Positions 37,901-45,300 of a stretch of DNA of 64,000 nucleotides are shown one piece after another. The notes under the pieces are model-generated. The model made no database searches and was not told where the DNA came from. It saw only the letters and a program-made list of their open reading frames with translations. The translations under genes were made by a program, and so were the position numbers. The stretch is from a virus, in IMG/VR virus record IMGVR_UViG_3300020214_000005, positions 33,936-97,935 of that record. One strand, given 5' to 3'. Within the stretch, counting starts at the first letter, position 1. Every line of letters starts with the position of its first letter.

Positions 37901-40877
37901 ACTCGACGGCATCGGTTGAGACACCAGCAAAGGGGTTCCTGAAGACGGGCGGTTGGCCCCCGGATGCGGCGGGGAAGGTCGTGTCGGCCACGTCCTTGAG
38001 TCCGTCGACGTCGGCAAACGGGATGTTGGCTCCCGCCGCCCTAACCTTCTCCCTCCAGGAGTCCAAATCGTCGGGGTTGTAGGCGGCGTTCGGGTTCTCC
38101 AACGAGCGCACGAGCCGCAAAACCTCGTCGTAGAGCATAACGGTGTCCGCGTCGGACACGCGCTTCCTGGCAGGCGGCGGAGCAACGGACGGTTCTGGTG
38201 CCACCCCCGGTTCCATGGTCGGCTCTATCTGATCGTCCGGCCCGGCGCCCATGCCGGCCTCCGGTTGCCTGTCGCCGGCGATGATCCTGCGGGCCAGTCT
38301 GCCGACGGTTCGCGAGGGGATGTCGCCGGTTCTCAGGAAGAACTGCGTGTTTTCGTCGTCCATGTTGTAGGAAATTTCCTCGAGCGCGTCTGTGAACATG
38401 CTCGCAAGACGCGGACGCTTGCTCTCGTCGGGCAAATCCTCAACTATCTTGTTCATCATCTCGGCGAGGTCTTCGTAGAATGCCGCGATCGTTTCCTGAT
38501 CGAATTTGAATTGTTCGGCGGTGGCCAGGAAGGTCTCCGCTATGTCCACCACCGGACCCTCTGGATCGTTTTCGATCCTGCCCAACAAGTCGTCTGGCAA
38601 GGCGTCGTCCAGGAGCTCGCTCGTCCTCGACATCAGCTTCCTTTGCATGCGCATCCTCGGCGTGCCCCCGATCGCGGGGCGTAAAGAGCCCGGTTCATCC
38701 GCCAAAGATTCCCTGATGTCCTGTCGCACAAGTCTCGCGGCGTCCATTCCCGCCTCGCCGCCGCTGGACACCTCCGGGAATATTCCCCTCTTGTGCGAGG
38801 TCACCGAGCGCGGAACCGAGTATCCAGGAAGGACGGTGAGGCTCCACAGGGCGACCTCGTCCATGATGTTCATGACGCTGTCCTCCTCGGCTGGCGTCGG
38901 GGCAATCTTGGCCGCTGCCGACAGAACCACGCCGATGGATTTCAGGAGCCCCATCTTTTTGCCGGGGTCGAAGATTGACTCGAGGTTCATCGGATCAAAC
39001 TCGTCAAGAGCCAGGTCCATGTCGTCCCTGCTCCTCCAGCCCTCGCTGGCGTAGTCATCCAACCTCAGGGAGCCAAACTCTATTTTTTCCTTGAAAACGT
39101 CAATTAGTTCCGCCGCCTCATCGAGGAGTTCGGGGTAGGCGAAGTCGACAAATCTAGCCAAATTGGCTGAATTTGCCGCCGGCGCACCGTAGCGGATCTT
39201 GTAGCGCTGAATCGAGTCGCGGATTTTGTTCGCTATCGGCGACCAGTCCCCGCTCTTCCTGCGACGCTTCGGGTAGTTCCTGCCGTAACGGAAGGAGAAG
39301 TTGCCCATCGCGGCCATAGCCTCGTCCCCCGAAACCATCGCCTCGGACACTCGGGCCACCGCCTTGCGGGACGCACTCCATGTGGAATCGTTCTCCGTGG
39401 CGTTGGCTATCAGGTCCCTCGCGACCATGAGCAACTTGTTGCCTGATCTGGCTGTGGACACGGATCCGTCGTATGCCGCGGACAATCTGTCCCGGTTCGC
39501 CCCGACCAGCGACGAAAAAATCGCCGCCGTCTCCGAGGCGTTGCTACCGACGAGTTCGTCGACAGCGTTCATCAACTCGGGGGAGTCCGAACCGTTGGCT
39601 ATGGCGGACAGGTGGTAATCCTTCGCCCTCAAAAGATGGACCGCCACCTCGAACGGGTCGTGGTCTATTCTCGTCGCCCAGGAACCGACCGGCCTCAGTT
39701 TTTTCTTGGCCGATCTCGCCGCCGTTATCATGACACGCGGATTCACCGCCAGAAAATCCTCAACCGATTCGGGGGACATCCCGAGGATCGCTCTCGCCAC
39801 CCTGGGCAACCTGCCCTCCTCCACGAGGGCCACCAGTTGGGCAACGTACGGGGAGCCCGTTGGGGCGACAAAATTCCGCAAACTCGATTGGTTGCTTAGT
39901 GCCTGGTGGAGGAGCGATGCGTTGAGCGAACCGAGTCCGTCGGCTCCGCCCGCCGCTATCAGTCTTGCCGCCGCGCCGTCTGAGCTCGTCGGAGCGCTGA
40001 TCCTTGACGCGTCAAACACGTCGAGAATGCCGGTCGGTATGCCGATCAGGTCCAATCGGTTTCGTGTGATCAGGTCTTCGTCCACCAAATCCCGTGGGGT
40101 CTTTTGGGGCTTTCTCGTGTCGGGCTCACCGAAGCCCGTGGCGGCCCTCACCCTCCTGATGACTTCGTCAATGGGTACCGCGCGCGCGGCGTCCGATGGC
40201 GACGGGCCGGCAATCGTTTCCGCGTCGGGAACGTTGATTACCTGGTCCCTCACCCTCCCCGTGCGCCGTCTGATGCTTGGTCGTCTTACCGTTGGGCCAA
40301 TCTCGAGTGAGGACGGTCTGGGCATGCGCTCCATCGTCCGTCTCGGTTTCCCGCCCGGTATTTCGGCAGATGGAAGGTTGGGGCTGTCGGGCACGAGGGA
40401 TTGTATAAGGTTCGACCCCGGGGTCGGGTCGGGGATCCCCCGCCCCATGTTGATCATCGGCAGACCCTCCAGGACCAGGCCGTCGAGGTCGGCGTCGATG
40501 GCGGTGAATGGGTTGAGGTTGACATTCCCGTCGACGAACCCGACGGTCGCCCCAAGCGCCTTTGTCTTGACGTCGTCAGGGAAGGCCGCCTTCACCATCC
40601 TTCTGCGTCGCCTTCTCGACGAAACGTCCTGTCCGGTCACCTTCCTGTAATCCGACTCGTTGCTGCACGGCATCCAGACCGTTCCGCCGGTCGTGGAGCT
40701 GTACTGACGTATCCCTATGCAACCCAGCATCCGGGCTCGGGCGCGGGCCGATTCCTTGTCAACGTATGCGTCAAAATTGTCCGGACGGACCTGCCGCGGA
40801 CCGAAAGAGAAACCCTTGGTCTCCATTTCGTCCTGCGAAATGGGGCAACAATCGCCCTGCTCGGTTGAATCGTCCAT
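25959..40877 (-). CDS. Giant polyvalent head-region polyprotein, 4972 aa, with ten EAGM junctions
   Basis: The N-terminus has a CCP motif (residues 10-12), a Cys motif (M-L-G-C...W-M-P-C, about 46-75) and a D-x-D-x-D-G...N-M-G-R-G-I-P-D-P-T-P segment (about 126-150). Ten [A/P/G]-E-A-G-M sites follow, with Met at 711, 876, 1094, 1725, 2311, 3009, 4025, 4197, 4351 and 4658. Slice 2311-3008 ends in two or three helix-turn-helix motifs (about 2890-3000), 4025-4196 is a Clp-N repeat domain, 4351-4657 is a Nudix hydrolase (box at about 4471-4493) and 4658-4972 is a zeta-toxin-type kinase (GGGSGTGKST at 4749-4758). The other slices are helical and unrecognised. The domain mix fits phage 'polyvalent proteins' injected with DNA. 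Cleavage at the junctions is inferred. Confidence 0.85.
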   Translation of the reverse strand: MDDSTEQGDCCPISQDEMETKGFSFGPRQVRPDNFDAYVDKESARARARMLGCIGIRQYSSTTGGTVWMPCSNESDYRKVTGQDVSSRRRRRRMVKAAFPDDVKTKALGATVGFVDGNVNLNPFTAIDADLDGLVLEGLPMINMGRGIPDPTPGSNLIQSLVPDSPNLPSAEIPGGKPRRTMERMPRPSSLEIGPTVRRPSIRRRTGRVRDQVINVPDAETIAGPSPSDAARAVPIDEVIRRVRAATGFGEPDTRKPQKTPRDLVDEDLITRNRLDLIGIPTGILDVFDASRISAPTSSDGAAARLIAAGGADGLGSLNASLLHQALSNQSSLRNFVAPTGSPYVAQLVALVEEGRLPRVARAILGMSPESVEDFLAVNPRVMITAARSAKKKLRPVGSWATRIDHDPFEVAVHLLRAKDYHLSAIANGSDSPELMNAVDELVGSNASETAAIFSSLVGANRDRLSAAYDGSVSTARSGNKLLMVARDLIANATENDSTWSASRKAVARVSEAMVSGDEAMAAMGNFSFRYGRNYPKRRRKSGDWSPIANKIRDSIQRYKIRYGAPAANSANLARFVDFAYPELLDEAAELIDVFKEKIEFGSLRLDDYASEGWRSRDDMDLALDEFDPMNLESIFDPGKKMGLLKSIGVVLSAAAKIAPTPAEEDSVMNIMDEVALWSLTVLPGYSVPRSVTSHKRGIFPEVSSGGEAGMDAARLVRQDIRESLADEPGSLRPAIGGTPRMRMQRKLMSRTSELLDDALPDDLLGRIENDPEGPVVDIAETFLATAEQFKFDQETIAAFYEDLAEMMNKIVEDLPDESKRPRLASMFTDALEEISYNMDDENTQFFLRTGDIPSRTVGRLARRIIAGDRQPEAGMGAGPDDQIEPTMEPGVAPEPSVAPPPARKRVSDADTVMLYDEVLRLVRSLENPNAAYNPDDLDSWREKVRAAGANIPFADVDGLKDVADTTFPAASGGQPPVFRNPFAGVSTDAVESIDDILDIVLDEVGVGAGDKTEKVVSNLKRLMGVRDSADFHSLVRSLSAKNGLASGADISEQLMGNSYLTDSAIRNKVTGRFPDFYDMIDLPKPVDGAEAGMVGPTMDGIRGRVVAERRARELSRVATLSDEGDYAMRAVEVRRRRLLGMAEPGGFLDFITRGVTDQRSPFYMRSAASQMGGLEPYIDRLSDSQINEMWKSVADFVSQARLDMTEGGLNSPYAVMYNAAKMTMALDEPELMAESAENFTDAELLQNLNVNLWEDLLPAEGELTVTPSDIDAVSPVKAKARAALQALALDRGRLIELITGETPAPKTSDRMSGVRGEYIPTPVHMAQLAMADAITPLDSESLVAFVASLNDAQLTSLSAAQILTPEAKELTENELRAISFATVARKLLGVRQLADREPAENRFFGDQVRRVLGDESVSVPVRDLVSAILAKDDSAVSRALAKMEPNEENVASLVNVLWEMGRNSQGTFIVPLLPPKIADAERLTSLRAKAIGVLRSQRDGGRRMARDVIDRFPKEGRGYEMVQVVTEPADGQAAMPNLAELLRTYDGSPDSAAKIIGALSDAQLERLRDNYIIPSILQRMDRQAYEARLEQGPIAQTRAKIDNLGRRMMMLTFGTEGSKRTFDDVLSRTDEALAGAFGEKILEPSLLTPQERQHYSEIIDYFFSGGSETFDDPAEYGAAARARRIAEAETDGEVLSWGEFRSGALPDSEANFNRYMGIGAEAGMALGDQQGNNENLDLPEETAVALFGKDDYDLIRSGDYTSGDTTVPRISVPEENDYAMKALAAFFRAQEGDVPDEIAIRQRKDGSYSASQLIFQALQNATLDLIRRMPNAPFDFPDGPYVVRDDQNKARANFFLAALKEYLLLHMTLGEDMFPIEDIRHGRDPVRYSFNITRDDFQMSVGDDLLNYKLNYDPGQPNNSIRQDQAGEFTGDPSEHPAVKAIGKSIDQHKRLFPSFHDWLSQANRYSRILGGQHYEKDPSKYGFFITEEVMSDPGSMDLDKVVREVADQFLKIGSDYPLHKQQPRLLQDVEDLGPDPDIVSPFPSLESYPDPNTIANLGISKDKLAKQKKIANSSAKASDVARQSWWGMFTSGNLMDEYEIAAVAKTTDGDNFHPDAILTGLRKWARDNNISDAQFKSLYSAAQAAAKARFNSVALTKINNVLNDIALNSTGGIRGEIHRLDQRLRHLEQHWKMLSVNYQDRIRARIQATYSAWGVLLDSYNRHRDQLFRQSARGEITPQQAVDEIQKFYFTIQPAIYQATNLIADLSRETEASARARAINEIERGEIEERIEEIRAAAKLTGRDAEAGMRLVRGVNNALSHLADDPSGLSDEPAGGMSVGRTRFGIVGTERIQIPDKRVLLSTKEKRLAAEIAKVNEILSRVNVDEMERIPDIRTAMATLRRGKPDRVVPQMRFGSPAEIEQAKSTAVLMMIADAEADATTRKIMGARYKRFSELAINSLPSLTKRIIEDVMVDGIADAMQANGVKEADIDAALVMYAEAIRNAKYFAIFNPVSATARLFGVEPEDVSDAIATETLLSKTSNILRMAQSYASGLSGAYSEASVRRMTDNRFPELRNLGPLYLDSIFTPKGSSDRATQKLNSAISLNNLMRLNPRSIPVAFGVSDDVAQLISASAPPRRILSDMHNPLPFDWNFMTFRDRQTWLGSEEAFNSLGRMGVNDELSKLQKQIEDFGSMDGPYPALARMISGNDTTTGAFGGQLITANGRSPIYASRGLERADMVRNGQNQISALASVVPGISQMSDRALSRFLGAPLEVIAEFRRDGAAVSPTEAERLARAFGRTASEVWPSDIPQSDADAGNFYWLASTWDRSGEVVAAINEGSDPFAAAAEMPNGQFVADKVSELLNDGTIDRFYDQIGLEEITQEDAAAFASSIAPRSRKGVVEILAASGFREQDIIDATGFNPNTVRNSLHELRKQGLLPEVVGSPKWIAKNGDAVMADFSSGVSKRALMKKYGIGAKTLDSILASARGSARMDDAYDSYGGAEAGMANRRLPDNTPMSDGPSANWREDRPTRADGTSVDPELQMPPAIVADPFINPGSPASLGVDGEAKDPERMQMLGRVISLWTSFALEGGYLDNTTGDETTHDAIFGSTRDHLDDLASEDVDIGMLGDVAQGDAGKMRAKRFRNFDIATRQENSTFPLFGFDTVPSVIRGEFLGTGLYRGIMPMLRGMLQAIYDKWFRRLSPDSDRISSESVEVGTDTLIEGVASGILPAPEIPEDVNDELRLKLWQMKQIMRNPNLVDAPPMFEPGDEKVMRLLIPMMAATDERNLLRSKFGATPTGTIDQPSDQIAPSTTEGTMAWEAGSNTDLPLLQGVPMFSNLLLGSVLEGNAEAKKIVDNLTPRQIMMANWVYGMYTAVEPMVDAFGSIMPKNPYITASPNIPEEPGSERMLGDPLYIPTREMDDQVFAFTFDSLFKALQEVAEQPGLLLMEALPTEAWSSLYPSSGGEAARQATQMIESTKILARILADVLATSIYRKAVQSIAARDKRKISPFHTPLTTSSDPFGDNDTDWFRFARPRVDSYGYWSMYGPNIVYSGPDGNPYLPGWNDETNPITEPGAASSALTPEALAAERESLRELQRVIDETPGKYWWETASAYGELGDDQILEMHPEEFADYVSSMIAFEDAALVEEKPSQLLKRAFGRLLGMGYPVAELDRFDEWIGPIIKGIPAGTVTKDAVLRQLKNIFPWLDLDRMDDIYPVTGKSFSESINAMKEMFITSPLEVITMFGGKPHLTLAHTILSRPDGPESNDFRNNFMIPLIKGILQTHRSNMEIGYRQVAAFKNGLDTMRVGIGMRQTDFQTQMYVIEQLLNTLRESGSINDETHLKLAEEVARAHVHSLFGDLEFGQTVVEKIHDDQDGWVTFLGIIARHTGADGADDVRQLTPEQSEFLTRYNRYYAEAQDTLGTLFEQHIRSGIYGSVKTLGEAVREMEPFILATERARKRRILLPRYKREMIDPIKDSLLSDDERFAKLLTFNEWLDANGFPELTYDRGDRGTGAEAGMSALTRMVMARFTNDTVFSIVEAYEDAAKSGSPDVNAGHLLLGAWRYVMTHPETGTYLTALRRLNISVENMINALQGVTTPKDGPSPKPTKWTKAAHRALIGALKASSQRGNEFIDLGDLILAILNDRLRGNENDDGVKQALRSKNISPDVIEATIATARVLSGMPLSPEAGMSPSRARTNSTDRSDDLKRNKLLANGMWFNSDRRISVAVGTATDGELVDEVERLMDIYSLMAASNEISPVDFRGGESPFSADAVRPTNSRLIFGDNGQEPADLLGAIRHAMDRADAMVTDNSEQTRLTKLKSSMRLYFDNDEHMPDETDDAEAGMARNFADMIEPIVGNFARSEEVDQRRYFEGVYGDVDMSESELRKVADNISMGSPFNIFHNLDYTEDDINWSTSNWSFNKDAIYVEGADSVMIRMRDLDLRTAEIAMITRKSGPYRNALALVGGLKDDGEDLMTTATRETFEEVGVSLENALQADYLGAMEAPDWDPRFVNGVRVGAGMFVVPWDTQLVAASDASGARWVPLSEIAAGQHRLAFGHAEWIRRAVANLQNDPSSDPYGDLSLSINRRLGMLARAARVRNQKMIAQINDIRRATGRKLFLGSNKMPHPLMPWGNRVAASTWRFGPGAEAGMSDKPIDDSLPRELGLLSVQSKMPPSHLEKGSDTAGFYRVGTSRGGDDLFAAWGDKDRVEQLWRPYVELSLERARRGDIPNDQQRPTAYILGGGSGTGKSTARNMGLAGIPNYDSAIVADPDDAKIMMPETRLWYARRLESASGLVHRESRQVAAVMARAATEEGLDLVYDTSGQFNDGFQDLVDWRKKGYNIVGHYFFAPLPVIQKRVLNREDQFGRHVPEGIVEQIQWNLQQILPIIIERQLFDELYIWDSEKDPTKPLLVGQMLLGQLGAPQILQIKHPYLLRYLYKDRTAPDGSKIEVRKTQTITIPFSGR

Positions 40878-40950
40878 TTTTCCCGTTCACTCGCGCTCTG
40901 GGCGCGCTTTTAGTACCGATAAGAATACCCCAACAGGAGCATTCGCAGAG

Positions 40951-41901
40951 TTAGTCGGCCAAAAACCGGGATGTTGTCAATACTTGTTTGACTTCGGTCG
41001 CAATTTTTTGGTAGCGCGAGGCTTGGGATTTCGAGGTGAGGCCAAGATTCGGGGTCGAGACGATCTCGGATGGACCCCGTTCGGTCAGTTTTTCCCATCT
41101 TTTGCCCCTCTTGCGGCGCCTGCTCCGCGGTCCCCTGCCATCCATCTCGGAAAATCTTTCCATCACGAGGGTCTTCTTCACGATGATCGGAAAATCTGAT
41201 TTCACGAGATTCTTTCTCGCCTGCGCGGCCGCGTCGGTGTTCGCGACGAACTGGCGACCGCGTTTGCCGCCCTGGACCTTCTTCCTGTTCGTCGCGGCCC
41301 TCTGGGCGGGCGTGAGCCTCGACCAAACCTTGGCTGGCAGGTAGCGTCTGGTTCCTCCCTGGCGGATTGCTGGCTTGCCGTCGGACGTGGTCCATTTCTC
41401 CTCGGCCCACTTTGATAGAGAGCGTTGTCTCTTGTTCTTCTTGCCCCTGTAGCCACCGCCGCGTTTCTTATACTCCCGGGTCACCAGCTGGGCTTTCCGG
41501 GCCGACCATTGCCCCGGTTTGCCCCCTTGCGAGCTGGTCATGATTCGCTTCTTGATGCTCTCCCTCATCGCCGGCTTGGTGTAGTTGTCGGCGGATTTGT
41601 TTTCTCCGAACTCGGGGGGCTTCACGTCGAAGGGTTTCACGCCCCTCTTTTTCCTACCGTTCATGTCGACGTTCACGGCGGGTCCGCCGATCGGGCCGTT
41701 GCCTGAGTGCACGTCTTTCTCGTTCCTATTCAGCCAGTCGTCGTCCTCGGCCGCCGACGATAGACGATTCAAGGTCTCGGCGTCGGCGCATGGGAGCCAG
41801 TTCCCCGAGTCGTCCTGGTGCGCACCCCTGCATCCCATGTATCGAGCTATCTTCAGCGCATCGTCCCTGGACGCCCCCTTCTTCACACCAAACCACCCCA
41901 C
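40951..41901 (-). CDS. DUF5872-like basic protein with shared N-terminal Cys motif, 316 aa
   Basis: GTG at 41901. Residues 10-50 (RDDALKIARYMGCRGAHQ...GNWLPCADAETLNRLS) repeat the Cys motif found at the N-terminus of the 4972-aa protein. Residues about 110-135 have SSQGGKPGQWSARKAQL followed by YKKRGGGY. About 150-205 (SKWAEEKWTTSDGKPA..., RRYLPAKVWSRLTPAQRAATNRKK) match the DUF5872 pattern known from giant viruses and phages. The remainder is strongly basic, suggesting a DNA-binding internal head protein. It overlaps the previous gene by 19 bp and precedes the 4972-aa gene. Confidence 0.75.
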   Translation of the reverse strand: MGWFGVKKGASRDDALKIARYMGCRGAHQDDSGNWLPCADAETLNRLSSAAEDDDWLNRNEKDVHSGNGPIGGPAVNVDMNGRKKRGVKPFDVKPPEFGENKSADNYTKPAMRESIKKRIMTSSQGGKPGQWSARKAQLVTREYKKRGGGYRGKKNKRQRSLSKWAEEKWTTSDGKPAIRQGGTRRYLPAKVWSRLTPAQRAATNRKKVQGGKRGRQFVANTDAAAQARKNLVKSDFPIIVKKTLVMERFSEMDGRGPRSRRRKRGKRWEKLTERGPSEIVSTPNLGLTSKSQASRYQKIATEVKQVLTTSRFLAD

Positions 41902-42308
41902 GGCAACTGCTCATCGGCGAACATCACCCATTCCTTGGCGAACCGGTTGTAATCGCTAGCCGTTTGAGACTTCACGGACTCTTCAGATAGGCCCGCGTCC
42001 CTGTACCCGCGGGCGATGACCTCCCGAGCAGCCTCCTCCGGCGAGTAGCCCAGGGACCTCCAGGCGCGAGCCTCAACGAGTTCTTCGGAGTACGCCTGAA
42101 GGACGGCATCAAAGGAGTCGTAGGGTTTGTTCTTTTTCACGAATTCGTCGAATTCCTTCGAGAGCACCAACACGAAGTCGTTCTCCTTAGCGTTCGTGGG
42201 GATGCTGAAGGGCGGGAATCTTGCGTCTTCGGCGACGGACTTGAAATCGTCCAGCACTTCGTGCATCTCGGCCTCGGTCATGTGGTTTGTTTTGAATCTG
42301 TCGCTCAT
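41883..42308 (-). CDS. Hypothetical helical protein, 141 aa
   Basis: The ATG overlaps the stop of the 1869-aa gene by 4 bp. The product is helical and acidic, with RSLGYSPEEAAREVIARGYRDAG in the second half. No known domain is seen. Tight overlaps on both sides show it belongs to the late operon, probably as a structural or assembly factor. Confidence 0.6.
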   Translation of the reverse strand: MSDRFKTNHMTEAEMHEVLDDFKSVAEDARFPPFSIPTNAKENDFVLVLSKEFDEFVKKNKPYDSFDAVLQAYSEELVEARAWRSLGYSPEEAAREVIARGYRDAGLSEESVKSQTASDYNRFAKEWVMFADEQLPWGGLV

Positions 42309-45300
42309 GTTTCGTCCTGCGCCGTCGTTCCAAAATCAGGGTCGTCGATCCATCTTTGGTAGTATGGGTTCCAGACCTTGGACGGGTCGTCTGGTTTACG
42401 AATCTGCGGGTTGCGTATGAGAGAATATATCTCCGCCTCGGCGGCCTGTGTGACCGGTTTGTGTAGCATCACCAACGCGGTTCTGTTGAGAACCATAATG
42501 TGGTCACCGATCACGGATGGCCTAAATAAGGCGACCGGGTTCTGGGTCATAGGAAGGTCACCGCCGGATTGATACACATCCACGCCGAACAGCATCCCCA
42601 TAGTCACCTCGTCGTTCCAGAACGATAGGATCTCCTGCGCGCTGACGAGGTTCGCCAGTCTTTCGTTCCATGGCACCTTCCCCTCGGCTTTCAGTTTTGC
42701 CATCTCCATGGATTTCAAAACTTCCAGTTGAACCATCCACCCGAAAATTTGCATTCTCGTGGCCCTCCACCACTGCTTGCCGTACAGTGGATCGGCCTGG
42801 GCGTCCACTCTGGCCCCCCGTTCAGAGTCCCAACTGAACTCGTTGTCGTTTCTCGAGAACAGGTCCTCGGAGATCGTCAGCAGGATCTTGGCCAGGTCGC
42901 GTATGGCCTCGGGATCCGCCGTGTCAACTTGCGGGATGGTGATGCCTTTTGCTCTGGCGTGCGATTCTAGTGTCGCGCCCCCGATTTGGCCTCGGTGGGC
43001 ACCGACGCTCTTTTTGCCGTAGGGCACGAAATAACCGTGGGCCGTGAGGGACCGGTTTGATCTGTAGAACGGGTTGGCCATGTTATCGTGCGACCAGTCG
43101 GGGTCGTTGTCGGCGTCGAGGTCTATCGGCATGGTTTTCTCGATGCCCGAAAAGTGGGTTATTGCGCTGAAGAAGGCCCCGTACATCTCTAAGAGCTGCC
43201 CGTGAATGGCGCTCATCCTGTCTTTATTCTCTATCCGAGTGGTGCGAGGAATCAATGCGAGGACGATGTCCCCGGAAGGGTCTCTCCCCCCGTAGTTCAA
43301 CATGCCCGCTCTTCGCGCAAAGTTGATTCCGGACCCCCCGTGTTCGCCACCCTCACCGACGATGTATAACGGTCCTTTTATGAGTTCCGCGGCCATCTGG
43401 TTCGTCGTCATGGGCGGTTTAGCCATTGCGATCCCCCTGCGCATCTCTACGAAGTTCATCACCCACTGATCGCCGCTGACTGGAGGGACGGTGACTTCTT
43501 TCAGCATTGTTGATCCGGCGAGCAGCTCGAATTCATCTTCGGTAACCAATATTGGCCGCCCCTTGGCCCCCGTCGCCCAATATATGGCGTTGTGGAGGGC
43601 GTTCCTCTGGGGGTTGCCCATATGATGGCGCCCGAGGACCTCCTGAAGCGGCCTTTGTGTCTCTGGGTCTTTCAATTCTTCCACCGCCATGTTTATCAAA
43701 GCGAGGGTGCTGATCGCTTCTTCGCTCAATTCAGCTAGCTCGATCGGGTCGTCCGACGTCAGCGTTCGGGGAATGTGCGGGAGGAAGCCCAGGGTGGTGT
43801 GACGCTCGACCATGCCCAAAATTTCATCTACCCCTCGAGGCGGGAGCGGGGTGCCGTCGAGGTTGACTGGCGGAATTAGTAGGCTCTCCTCCAGGCCTGC
43901 CACGTTTCTCAAACCCGACTGGACCGCGCGCTTTCGCAGGCGCCCCATCTCGTTCACCACCCTTGCTGTCCCGGCGCTTTTTTGTCGCACCGAGTCCTCG
44001 ACCTTGTGCATATTGTTCTCGAATATGTCGGCAAGAATGGTCTCCAGCGATTCCAGCATCTCGCCCGCGAGGATGAACTCCCTGCGCGGTCTCGGGCTCC
44101 TGCTTGCCGCCCCTTTGACGTTCCTCCATTTATTGAGGGCGTCCCGGCGCCTCTCCCTCGCTTGGTCGTAGGCGTTTCGCACCGCTTCAAAGGCCGCGAA
44201 CCAGTCGTTGGGGTGGTCCGTCGACAGGGCCTTGTTGACGGCTAGCGCTATCTCCTGTACTTGGGTGAGGTTGTCGCGGTAAGCCAGATGCTTCATGGAA
44301 AAGTTGTCGGGGTGCCTCCAGAGCACGACCATCTTGCGGACCCGTGGTTTCGCATCAGCTGCCATTCCCGGGATCAACGTTTGGAAATCGTCCGAAGGGT
44401 CTTCCGCCGCGAAGATGCTGCTCAGAATAGCGGAGCGGTAGTAGCGATTAAAATCGTATCCCTTGAGATGCTCGGGGAGCAAGCTAGTATCAGGGATGTT
44501 CATCCCCTCCCGGGCATTGGTTGCGTTGGCCCGTGGCGATCGTGCCTGGGTTGCGCGCGATTGAAATTCGAGGAAATTCGCTGGCCTGCCCGCCGCCACG
44601 TAGCCCACGGCGATGTCCGGCCTTCCTATGTAGTTGAGGTAGCTCTCTATGGGGTCAGAGCCCTCAGGGATGTCGACGACGTCGAGCATTTGAAGCTTTT
44701 GTTTTTCGCCTTGGGGGATCGCGTTGTTCAGTGTCGATGTGTTCAGCAGAAGCAGGGCGGCTTGACGAAAGCTGTTCGTGGACTTGCCTGGCAAGACCCC
44801 GGGGGCGTAGTAAATCTTCGTCCCGAGAAGGTCCTTTGCTAGCTCTTCGTCAATGTTGAATACCCTGGCCAGCACCTCGGTCACTGTTAATTTTTGGGGT
44901 CCTTCGTCGGATAGCCCGTACTTTCTCCCCGTGTCGTCTTTTGACGGCGTTATGGATGGGTAGCTCACGAGGTCTGGCAATTTTTTCGATGACTGCACCG
45001 GTCCCAGCGCGTCGGCGATGGAGATCTGGCTGTTAATCGAGATCGGCACCTGCGAGTAATCCGTCAGGTAGTTGCCCGTAACGGGGTCCCTGTAGAGCCC
45101 GAGGCTGGGTTCAAAGACGTAGAACACGTCGTCTATCAGCAGCGAGTTGGTAAGGTCGTACTGGTTCGGCCTGCCGAACGACGACAGGGGCTTCGTTTCC
45201 TGCGTTCCGTCTTCCAGCGTCGTCGTGACGACTCGGTTGGTGGCGTCCACGACCACGGAGACGGGCGTCTTGGTTGCCTCGCCGAAGTCTCCGAGCCTGC

